This document shows positions 1-5,782 of a DNA stretch of 5,869 nt, piece by piece. The translations under genes and the position numbers were made by a program. The stretch is from Cyanobacteriota bacterium (GTDB lineage Bacteria; Cyanobacteriota; Cyanobacteriia; Phormidesmidales; Phormidesmidaceae), in NCBI GenBank assembly GCA_027592485.1, contig JAQCKL010000310.1, positions 1-5,869 of the forward strand. Reading direction: 5' to 3'. How positions within the stretch are numbered: position 1 is the stretch's first letter; each line of letters begins with the position of its first letter. The notes under the pieces were generated by a model, which saw only the letters and a list, made by a program, of their open reading frames with translations, was not told the DNA's origin and ran no database searches.

Positions 1-102
1 TGGCACTCACCGGAGATGGGAAATGCTTCTAGCTTATGTCTTAATGCAATTGGCGACTGCTATACCAATCCGCGATCGCTGCCACACCTTTTAAATACAA
101 GG

Positions 103-300
103 ATGGCACTGCCCACCCTTGACTTTCCCGGCTTCAAGAGCTGACGGGCTGACGGTCGCGTCGTCTACTGGGCAACGTCCCAGGAAAGGACGGACGAGTA
201 CTTCGCGTTATCACCTGAGAAGATTGTGCAACTGCTCTTAACGCTTTTTGCGATCGCAACTTTATATCGTCGCCAACTCAGAGGAGAAGAACCCCAATGA
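103..300 (+). pseudogene. decayed small gene, unknown family, interrupted by TGA
   Basis: I do not recognise this gene. In this frame an ATG at 103 opens MALPTLDFPGFKS, stops at TGA 142-144, then stays open for 51 codons to a TGA at 298-300. The second part reads like real protein: it contains DGRVVYWATSQERTDEYF, a hydrophobic helix-like stretch (IVQLLLTLFAIATLY) and a basic tail (RRQLRG). The break coincides with a perfect tandem 8-bp duplication (140-155). Removing one copy would instead join the downstream part to the frame starting at base 2, which has its own TAA at 92-94, so the ancestral frame upstream is uncertain. It ends in an ATGA overlap with the next small reading frame, as in an operon. 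It could also be chance open frame; no family match can be claimed. Confidence 0.35.
140..155. repeat. perfect tandem duplication of GCTGACGG (2 x 8 bp)
   Basis: Bases 140-147 and 148-155 are identical (GCTGACGG). The unit is not a multiple of three, so a duplication event here would shift frame. It lies exactly at the in-frame TGA that interrupts the reading frame at 103-300. Replication slippage is the likely origin (inference). Confidence 0.7.
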
Positions 301-543
301 GGCGCACCTATTTTCTCAATACTGACACCCTCTGCATTGACCTGGCAGAACACACCAGCACTGAGTTCGAAGTCATTAACGACAACTGAATTGCTGCGTT
401 GGGTTTCGCAAGCTCAACACCAACCTACACAAACAAAAGTTGTAATTGGGAAACAAGATGTACCAAGTACTCAGAAGCTTTTGTCTTTCAAGCTTTTCAG
501 CTACCTTGGTGAAATTCCAGTTTTCGAGATGGACGGGGTTTGA
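297..543 (+). pseudogene. small hypothetical gene, probably frameshifted near 384
   Basis: Not recognised. An ATG at 297 overlaps the preceding TGA (ATGA) and has an AGGAG at 282-286, ten bases upstream, so initiation looks genuine. This frame gives 29 codons (MRRTYFLNTDTL... ending FEVINDN) and stops at 384-386. A second frame is open across this point and continues as ELLRWVSQAQ... FSYLGEIPVFEMDGV to the TGA at 541-543. Read together, with one base lost or gained near 384, they would make a single protein of about 80 residues without a signal peptide or membrane segment. The alternative is an independent 68-codon frame starting at ATG 337, which has no good ribosome binding site. The DNA here looks more AT-rich than the cyn genes. 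Function unknown. Confidence 0.35.
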
Positions 544-632
544 GGAGGCGAAGTAAAGCCATCCTACCGTTTGTTTCTAGCCAAATTATGAAACAGATAG
601 CGGTGGTGACTGGCGTATAGCCAGAGGTCAGT
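544..632. other. intergenic, no gene recognised
   Basis: This stretch separates the degraded plus-strand frames from the 3' end of the minus-strand DUF1348 gene, so the two sides converge. It starts with GAGGAGG just after the TGA at 541-543 but no good start codon follows at normal spacing. The only ATG frame, 588-620, encodes ten residues. A short hairpin at 610-624 is listed separately. Confidence 0.5.
610..624 (-). terminator. short hairpin downstream of the DUF1348 gene, weak terminator candidate
   Basis: CTGGC (610-614) and GCCAG (620-624) pair perfectly around a five-base loop, nine bases beyond the TAA of the minus-strand DUF1348 gene. The stem is only 5 bp and no T-run follows on the minus strand, so it is not a convincing intrinsic terminator. 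It is the only hairpin I see in the expected place. Confidence 0.25.
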
Positions 633-1103
633 TTATGCCGGTGAATTGATTAACCCAGGGTGATCCTGCGGTCTGGGTCCGGGTGCAGGCCAATCAAACC
701 GACGGTCTTCTGCCTGGATGGGGCGATCGTTGATGCTGGCTTCCCGTCGCCGCATCAGGCCGTTTTCGTCGAATTCCCAGTTTTCATTGCCGTAGGCCCG
801 GTACCACTGTCCGGCGTCATCATGCCATTCATATTGGAAGCGCACAGCAATGCGGTTTTCGCCAAAGGCCCACATTTCCTTGACCAAGCGGTAATCTAGC
901 TCTTTGTCCCACTTGCGGCGCAGGAAGGCGCGAATGGTTTCCCGACCCTGGAAGACTTCGGCCCGGTTGCGCCAATAGCTGTCTTCGGTATAGGCCATGG
1001 AGACCCGATCCGGATCGCGGCTATTCCAGGCGTCTTCGGCCATGCGGACCTTAGCGATCGCAATCTCTCGATCAAAGGGCGGGATCAGTTTTTGGGTGGT
1101 CAT
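633..1103 (-). CDS. DUF1348 / NTF2-like (SnoaL-like fold) protein
   Basis: A soluble protein of 156 residues with no signal peptide or membrane segment. It matches my memory of the DUF1348 group of small NTF2-like proteins: an N-terminal PPFDREIAIAKVRMAEDAWN helix (8-27), then DPDRVSMAYTEDSYWRNRAE (30-49), FQGRETIRAFLRRKWDKELDY (51-71), WAFGENRIAVRFQYEWHDD (78-96), YGNENWEFDENGLMRRREASIND (104-126) and a HPGL tail. These cone-shaped folds often hold a small-molecule pocket, but DUF1348 has no established reaction. The frame extends to an ATG at 1178, but the conserved region begins at MTTQKL, so I place the start at 1103; 1106 is an adjacent ATG. A GAGG about 15-18 nt upstream is a poor ribosome site. 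The gene follows the HupE gene in the same direction after about 106 nt, so it may be the operon's last gene or have its own promoter. Confidence 0.85.
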   Translation of the reverse strand: MTTQKLIPPFDREIAIAKVRMAEDAWNSRDPDRVSMAYTEDSYWRNRAEVFQGRETIRAFLRRKWDKELDYRLVKEMWAFGENRIAVRFQYEWHDDAGQWYRAYGNENWEFDENGLMRRREASINDRPIQAEDRRFDWPAPGPRPQDHPGLINSPA

Positions 1104-1139
1104 CATACTTAATTCAAACAACCTCAAACAGCCAGAGAA

Positions 1140-1168
1140 ATGGCTGCCAGCCTGGGGCCAACAGCCAT
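1140..1168 (-). terminator. inverted repeat between the hupE and DUF1348 genes; possible terminator or attenuator
   Basis: ATGGCTG (1140-1146) and CAGCCAT (1162-1168) form a perfect 7-bp stem. The 15-base loop can form a small inner GCC/GGC stem. On the minus strand the stem is followed by TTTCT, a short and imperfect U-tract. It lies just past the hupE stop and could partly end transcription there or act as an mRNA-stabilising structure. The position and pairing are seen; the function is inferred. Confidence 0.4.
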
Positions 1169-1209
1169 GAAAATACACTTAAAGGCTCACTCAATTGGCG
1201 CGAGGCAAT

Positions 1210-1872
1210 TTAGCCCAACACCACACCCGACAAAAAGGCAGCGCCAACCCCCGCTAGGGTAAAACCGGCAAACCGGAGGCCGAGGGCGCTCCCTTCAGTG
1301 TTGGCTCCCAGTTGCTGGGCAACCTGATAGGCGGCAACGGCAATCCCCATTTGGATGGTGGCAAACCCAAGCAAATAGGCCATCAGCGGGGCCATATCAG
1401 CGCCAATCACGGCCTCACCATAGGCGTAGCCATGGAACAAACCGGCCAGGGTGGCTAGGCCGCAGACAATGGCGGTATGGGGCTGTTGACGCAACGCCAG
1501 CAGCGCCCCAAACAGCAAGACAGAGGCTGAGATAAAGAACTCCGGAGCGGGGAGGTTCAGCGCCATTAGGTGAATGCCAGTACCCGCCAAAGAGGCCAAC
1601 ACAAAGCTAACGGGAATCAGCAGGCCCCGCCCCATCACTGCCGCTAGTAGGCCAATGGTGATTACGAAGGCCAGGTGATCCAACCCAATGACGGGGTGTC
1701 CTAAACCGGATAGAAAGCCTTGCACCGCATTGGTGGGGGTCTGACCGCCAAAGGGATGGTGGGCCAGGGCGGGTGTAGAAGCCAGCAGGAGCCCTGCCGT
1801 CACCACTAAGCCAACGCGCCCCATCCGCAGAGATTGAGACTGAAACACTTTTATCGACGGGAACTGTAACAT
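1210..1872 (-). CDS. hupE: HupE/UreJ-family membrane protein (putative nickel/cobalt transporter)
   Basis: A 220-residue inner-membrane protein. It has a cleavable signal peptide (hydrophobic core GLVVTAGLLLAS, cleavage predicted after ALA), so the mature protein would begin HHPFGG. About six hydrophobic segments follow. Numbering from the chosen start, the family hallmarks are HPVIGLDH at 59-66, a membrane histidine at 101 and FHGYAYGE at 146-153; these His/Asp/Glu residues are thought to carry the metal. HupE/UreJ proteins are linked to nickel or cobalt uptake for hydrogenase, urease or B12. An ATG at 1878 abuts the ribosome site GAGAGG (1879-1884) with no spacer, so I prefer the second ATG at 1872, six bases from it. 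It follows cynS by about 50 nt in the same direction and is probably co-transcribed. Neither hydrogenase nor urease is in view, and cyanase needs no metal, so its role here is open. Confidence 0.85.
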   Translation of the reverse strand: MLQFPSIKVFQSQSLRMGRVGLVVTAGLLLASTPALAHHPFGGQTPTNAVQGFLSGLGHPVIGLDHLAFVITIGLLAAVMGRGLLIPVSFVLASLAGTGIHLMALNLPAPEFFISASVLLFGALLALRQQPHTAIVCGLATLAGLFHGYAYGEAVIGADMAPLMAYLLGFATIQMGIAVAAYQVAQQLGANTEGSALGLRFAGFTLAGVGAAFLSGVVLG

Positions 1873-1926
1873 CTGCATCCTCTCAGCAAGTGATGAACGT
1901 GAAACCTTAGGCGATGAACGGGGGCG

Positions 1927-2370
1927 CTACCACTTCTTGTAGGGCAGGAACTTGCCGCACATGATGATTTTGACGCGATCGCCCTTGGGGTCCTCTTCCT
2001 TCTCAACATCGATGGTGAAATCGATCGCGCTCATGATGCCATCGCCAAATTTCTCATGGACCACGGTTTTGATGGGCATACCGTAGACCTGCATGATTTC
2101 GTAAAAGCGATAAATCAGCGGGTCGGTGGGAATCACCGGTTCGAGGGAGCCTTTAAGGGGGCATTCGGTCAGCGGCTCAATCAGCGAGGCATCTGCGCCA
2201 ATGGCTTCCACCATTTGAGTGGCCTCTTCCTTCGATGCACTGGCCTGACGATAAAAGACCGATGCAATCCACACTTCATCGCAGCCGAGCTTAGCTTCCA
2301 AATCGGCGAAACTCAGCCCTGATGCCTTCTTAGCAGCCAAGAGCTTCTCGGTAATATCTGAAATTGCCAT
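1927..2370 (-). CDS. cynS: cyanase (cyanate hydratase)
   Basis: Cyanase catalyses bicarbonate-dependent breakdown of cyanate to ammonia and CO2 (via carbamate) in the cytoplasm, both detoxifying cyanate and yielding nitrogen. At 147 residues it is close to the usual length (E. coli 156) and complete. The N-terminal helical, HTH-like domain spans about 1-75 (KKASGLSFADLEAKLG at 14-29). The catalytic domain carries PTDPLIYRFYEIMQVYG (81-97) and VHEKFGDGIMSAIDF (104-118). The catalytic triad of the E. coli enzyme (Arg96, Glu99, Ser122) corresponds to Arg88, Glu91 and Ser114 here, all present. The protein ends in the typical GKFLPYKKW. The family forms decamers. The start is fixed by an excellent AGGAGG nine bases upstream (2380-2385). 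The gene lies 22 nt after cynD, in the order expected of a cynABDS operon. Confidence 0.97.
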   Translation of the reverse strand: MAISDITEKLLAAKKASGLSFADLEAKLGCDEVWIASVFYRQASASKEEATQMVEAIGADASLIEPLTECPLKGSLEPVIPTDPLIYRFYEIMQVYGMPIKTVVHEKFGDGIMSAIDFTIDVEKEEDPKGDRVKIIMCGKFLPYKKW

Positions 2371-2379
2371 TTTTAAAGT

Positions 2380-2385
2380 CCTCCT
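2380..2385 (-). promoter_or_regulatory. ribosome binding site of cynS
   Basis: A full AGGAGG on the minus strand, nine bases from the cynS ATG, in the 22-nt gap after cynD. It suggests strong, independent translation of cyanase. Confidence 0.85.
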
Positions 2386-2392
2386 AGATAGG

Positions 2393-3274
2393 TCAAGCTA
2401 ACTGTGCTTCTTCAACGGCCCGCGTTTCCCGGAATAGATGGCTTTCCATCTCTGCCTTCAGATCGTGATAGGCCGGATGTTGGTCAATGGTTTCTCGATG
2501 GCGGGGCCGGGGAAAGGGCACCTCAAGAATTTCATCCACCCGCGCGGCGGGACCTCGGGTCATCATCACGATGCGGTCCGACAGCAGGAGGGCTTCCTCA
2601 ATGCTGTGGGTAATCATGATTACGGTTTTTCGCTGCTGCTCCCAGATGCGCACCACTTCATCTTGGAGAAAGCCACGGGTAAGGGCATCCAAGGCCCCAA
2701 AGGGCTCATCCATCAGCAAAATTTGGGGACTAATGGCCAACGCGCGGGCAATGCCCACCCGTTGACGCATGCCGCCAGACAGCTCATGGGGATGTTTGGT
2801 CTCAGCTCCAGCCAACCCCACCAACTGGATATGCTCCTTGATGGTGCGCTGCATTTGCTTGCCAGACAGCTTGGGATAAACCGTCTCCACCGCAAATCGG
2901 ATGTTTTCCTCTACGGTCATCCAGGGCATCAGGGCATAGTTTTGAAACACCATGCCGCGATCGGGTCCTGGTCCCGTAATCGGAATATCGTTTAACAAGA
3001 TCTCGCCGACGGTGGTGTCGGAGAGTCCCGCCACCATATTCAGCAGGGTCGATTTGCCACAGCCCGATGGTCCAATGATGGTGACAAAAGTATTGGGCTC
3101 GATATCGAGGCTGATGTCCTCAATGGCGACAAAATCTGCTGAGGACTTGCCAGACAGCTTGCTAAACAGATCTTGCTTGCCATGGAAGACCTTGGTGACA
3201 TTCCGAATCGATAGCTGAGCCGAAGGCGAATAGGTGTCCGTCATCAGGGCGTCATTCACAGCGGCAACACTCAC
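2393..3274 (-). CDS. cynD: cyanate (nitrate/bicarbonate-type) ABC transporter, ATP-binding subunit
   Basis: The cytoplasmic ATPase that drives the CynB permease. All ABC motifs are intact: Walker A GPSGCGKST (68-76), Q-loop Gln111 in MVFQNYALMPWMTVEENI, signature LSGGMRQR (165-172), Walker B ILLMDEP (185-191), D-loop GALD (193-196) and switch His223. At 293 residues it resembles the NrtD/SsuB/TauB-type ATPases, with a short C-terminal tail and no fused substrate-binding domain such as NrtC has. The frame starts with GTG at 3274, which overlaps the cynB stop (GTGA), suggesting translational coupling. An in-frame ATG at 3244 (residue 11) is an alternative start, but neither has a strong ribosome site. 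The closest families transport nitrate, bicarbonate, cyanate, sulfonates or taurine. Cyanate is inferred from the adjacent cyanase gene. Confidence 0.92.
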   Translation of the reverse strand: MSVAAVNDALMTDTYSPSAQLSIRNVTKVFHGKQDLFSKLSGKSSADFVAIEDISLDIEPNTFVTIIGPSGCGKSTLLNMVAGLSDTTVGEILLNDIPITGPGPDRGMVFQNYALMPWMTVEENIRFAVETVYPKLSGKQMQRTIKEHIQLVGLAGAETKHPHELSGGMRQRVGIARALAISPQILLMDEPFGALDALTRGFLQDEVVRIWEQQRKTVIMITHSIEEALLLSDRIVMMTRGPAARVDEILEVPFPRPRHRETIDQHPAYHDLKAEMESHLFRETRAVEEAQLA

Positions 3275-4110
3275 GAGTTCCGACCAAATGCAACAAACTT
3301 TTCGAGGGCAGCAAAGATGCTATCCAAAATCAATCCCACCAAGCCAATAATGAAAATGGCCACCAAAATATTTGGAATATAAAGGTTGTTCCACTCATTC
3401 CAGATGAAGTAGCCTAGCCCCGTTCCCAGCAGCATTTCCGCCGCCACAATCACCAGCCAAGCAATCCCCATACTGATCCGCAAACCCGCCACAATACTGG
3501 GCAGTGCTGCTGGGATAATCACCTTGAAAATCGTCCTTAATCTGGAAGCACCTAAGGTTTTAGACACATCCAAATACTCGGGATTCACGTTGGCCACCCC
3601 AAACGCCGTATTAATCAACGTGGGCCAAATGCTGGAGATCAAAATAATGAAGATCCCCGTTTGCTCAGAGTCCCTAAGGATATAGAGCCCTAAGGGCAAC
3701 CACGCTAAGGGTGATACGGGCTTTAGGAGCTGGATGTAGGGATTGAAGGCCTTTTGGGCAATGGGAGAAATCCCAATCAAAATCCCTAGGGGGACGGCAA
3801 TCAACGACGCTAAGGTGTAGCCGATCGCCACCCGCCGCAGGCTGATTAAGAGGTTCCAACCAATGCCCAAATCATTGGGGCCATTATCAAAAAAGGGATG
3901 GGTTGACCACCACCACAATTCCTTAAGGGTTGTAGAAGCGGGGGGCATGCCCTTGGCAAACACACCAAAGCGAGCCCCCATCTCCCACAGCAACAAAAAG
4001 GCAATCAGCGAGCCAACGAAGAGAAGAAAGGCCCTGACATTCTCGTTAAAGAATAGAGACTCTCGCTCTCCCCCATAGAATTTGGTGCCGGTTGGCTTAC
4101 TCAGCGCCAT
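3271..4110 (-). CDS. cynB: cyanate (nitrate/bicarbonate-type) ABC transporter, permease subunit
   Basis: The membrane channel subunit, presumably a homodimer, 279 residues, full length for the NrtB/CmpB/SsuC family. Hydrophobic segments lie at about 27-47, 94-117, 131-145, 152-173, 211-230 and 246-268. The cytoplasmic EAA loop that docks on the ATPase is at about 180-204 (DVSKTLGASR, then IIPAALP). PVSPLAWLPLGLYI (131-144) is typical of the nitrate/bicarbonate group. The start at 4110 is supported by AGGAGG eight bases upstream. It lies 24 nt after cynA, and its stop overlaps the cynD start. The substrate cannot be read from the permease; cyanate is inferred from context. Confidence 0.92.
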   Translation of the reverse strand: MALSKPTGTKFYGGERESLFFNENVRAFLLFVGSLIAFLLLWEMGARFGVFAKGMPPASTTLKELWWWSTHPFFDNGPNDLGIGWNLLISLRRVAIGYTLASLIAVPLGILIGISPIAQKAFNPYIQLLKPVSPLAWLPLGLYILRDSEQTGIFIILISSIWPTLINTAFGVANVNPEYLDVSKTLGASRLRTIFKVIIPAALPSIVAGLRISMGIAWLVIVAAEMLLGTGLGYFIWNEWNNLYIPNILVAIFIIGLVGLILDSIFAALEKFVAFGRNS

Positions 4111-4118
4111 ATCAGAGA

Positions 4119-4124
4119 CCTCCT
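4119..4124 (-). promoter_or_regulatory. ribosome binding site of cynB
   Basis: AGGAGG on the minus strand, eight bases before the cynB ATG, inside the 24-nt cynA-cynB gap. It fixes the cynB start at 4110. Confidence 0.85.
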
Positions 4125-4134
4125 GCCTGACTCA

Positions 4135-5775
4135 CTACACGCCGTACTCGTCAATTTGTTTTTCGATGTAGGCCCCTGGATCAGCAGGATCAAAGGAGTC
4201 GAACTTTAGGGTCTCCGTGCGATAGATTTCCGTGGGCGGGTTTTGACCGACCTCAGTGGCCAGCTCACGGGCTAGATCCGTTAAGAAAATGTCTTGGCCA
4301 ACGGCGTCATACCCTTTTTCAGGAATAATCTGCGCCGCCTTGCCATCCCCTTGCAGATCCCACCGCACCAATTGGGATGAAATCCAGTTGGCAAATCCTT
4401 GCCAGGGGTAGGGGTCAAAGTCGATGCGATCGGGGACGCTCAGGGTATTCCCTTGACCATCCTCAAATTCACCGGTGAGTACCGCTTCCACCACTTCCAC
4501 CGGCTGGTTCAAGAACGCCCGCTCAGAAATAGCGGTAGCAATTTCAGGTCGATTCTTCGGATCGCGGGCATAACCTGCCGCTTCAATAATCGACTTGTTC
4601 AGCGCCCGGAAGGTGTTGGGGTTCTCGCTAATCCACTGATCGCTGGCGGCAAAGGCACAGCAAGGATGCCCTGGCCAGAGTTCCTTAGTCAACATGTGGA
4701 TAAAGCCCGCCCCTTCGTACACCGCCCGCTGGTTAAAGGGATCCGGCATCAAGTAGGCGTCGATGTCACCGGCCACCATCTGGGCAATGCTGTCAGGGGG
4801 TGGTACGGGACGGATCTTGACGTCCACATCGGGATCAAGGCCACCGGTTGCTAAGTAGTAGCGCAACAGTAGGTTGTGCATGGAGTAGGGGAAGGGCACG
4901 CCGATGGTGAAACCCTTGAAGTCGGCGGGGCCATTGATTTGACCCTTGTAGCGCTCGGCCACGGTGATGGCCTGACCGTTGATGTTTTCGATGCTGGCCA
5001 GCTTCACCCCAAAGGAGGCCGAGCCCAGGCCCAGGGTCATAGCAATGGGCATGGGAGCCAGCATATGATAGGCATCCAACTCACCGGCGATCGCCGAATC
5101 CCGCACCGCACCCCAACTGGGCATCTTCACAACCTTGGCATTGAGGCCGTATTTCTCATAGAAGCCGAGGGGCTCCGACATGATGATCGGCGTCGCACAG
5201 GTAATGGGGATAAACCCAACTTGCAACTCGGTCTTCTCTAGGTTGTCGGTGGAGATGGGCTCATCCGGATCGATTTCGACAGGGGGCTCACCACCGCCCC
5301 CACAACTGGCCAAGGTAACCAGAGCAGCACCCACCGCCATATTCTTAAGAAATTCCCGACGACTCGCGCCACCGCTGCGGATGGAATCGGCGAAGAACAG
5401 CCCTGCCTGGGGACCAAACGCTGCCGCGAAGGCATTTTCAAGACCGCCAGCCTGTTTGCACAGGGCCAGAATTAGTTTCTCCCGCTTCGGATCGCTGCGT
5501 CCGACGGTCTTCAAGAACAACGCCTTCCGTAATTCATAGGCATTGATGCCATCGGCAGCCCGCAGTTGATTGTCTTTATAGAGCCCCATCTTGACGAGGT
5601 CATCGACCATGTCGACCGGATCCTTGGGCATGGTCTGCATGAATGCCAAGTGATCGCTGGTCAGATGTTGCCCCCCGCAAATAATGCATGCCAGCTGCAA
5701 ATCAGAGAGCTCTCCGCGATCGCAGTTTAGGTTGTCCCAGCGTTGGTTGGCCGGAGCTGTCGATGTAAAAACCAT
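4135..5775 (-). CDS. cynA: cyanate (NrtA/CmpA-type) ABC transporter substrate-binding lipoprotein with N-terminal extension
   Basis: The substrate-binding protein that delivers cyanate to CynB. The binding domain runs from about residue 183 and resembles NrtA/CmpA: VGFIPITCATPIIMSEPLGF, YEKYGL, PSWGAVRDS, GELDAYHMLAPMPIAM and later GDIDAYLMPDPFNQRA. Ahead of it is a twin-arginine signal, SRREFLK (138-144), a hydrophobic core and a lipobox LASC with Cys158, then a Gly/Pro/acidic linker. This indicates Tat export and lipid anchoring. The oddity is some 137 residues before the signal. That region has C18, C30-x2-C33-x3-H37 and H42, then mostly helical, charged sequence. At 546 residues the protein is well above the roughly 400-450 usual for the family. 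I see no ATG, GTG or TTG close to the Tat motif; the nearest, TTG codons at residues 86 and 88, still leave about 50 residues. The ATG at 5775 has no ribosome site and lies seven bases from an insertion sequence, so the native start may be altered. Confidence 0.88.
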   Translation of the reverse strand: MVFTSTAPANQRWDNLNCDRGELSDLQLACIICGGQHLTSDHLAFMQTMPKDPVDMVDDLVKMGLYKDNQLRAADGINAYELRKALFLKTVGRSDPKREKLILALCKQAGGLENAFAAAFGPQAGLFFADSIRSGGASRREFLKNMAVGAALVTLASCGGGGEPPVEIDPDEPISTDNLEKTELQVGFIPITCATPIIMSEPLGFYEKYGLNAKVVKMPSWGAVRDSAIAGELDAYHMLAPMPIAMTLGLGSASFGVKLASIENINGQAITVAERYKGQINGPADFKGFTIGVPFPYSMHNLLLRYYLATGGLDPDVDVKIRPVPPPDSIAQMVAGDIDAYLMPDPFNQRAVYEGAGFIHMLTKELWPGHPCCAFAASDQWISENPNTFRALNKSIIEAAGYARDPKNRPEIATAISERAFLNQPVEVVEAVLTGEFEDGQGNTLSVPDRIDFDPYPWQGFANWISSQLVRWDLQGDGKAAQIIPEKGYDAVGQDIFLTDLARELATEVGQNPPTEIYRTETLKFDSFDPADPGAYIEKQIDEYGV

Positions 5776-5782
5776 AGGCTTA

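Noticed and set aside
165..353. A 62-codon minus-strand frame in the left region.
   Set aside because: It has no domain or ribosome site, and the plus-strand frames here read more like protein and carry an AGGAG plus ATGA overlap.
588..620. A ten-residue frame, MKQIAVVTGV then TAG, that resembles the start of a short-chain dehydrogenase (Rossmann beta-strand and first Gly).
   Set aside because: It is only ten codons long, has no ribosome binding site, and no other frame downstream continues a dehydrogenase because the DUF1348 gene begins on the other strand. The resemblance is too short to mean anything.
1..632. CRISPR array, tRNA or rRNA in the left non-coding region.
   Set aside because: I see no regularly spaced direct repeats, cloverleaf pattern or rRNA-like sequence.
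1104..1178. Extension of the DUF1348 protein to an upstream ATG at 1178.
   Set aside because: The extra 25 residues lie across the inverted repeat and precede the conserved family start MTTQKL. They do not look like part of the fold.
2438..2995. Long plus-strand open frames opposite cynD, including one of 185 codons.
   Set aside because: They lie entirely antisense to an intact ABC ATPase with every motif present. Their histidine- and glycine-rich composition is typical of shadow frames.
4399..5539. Plus-strand open frames of about 120-150 codons opposite cynA.
   Set aside because: They are antisense to a well-supported gene, show no recognisable domain, and have no convincing ribosome sites.
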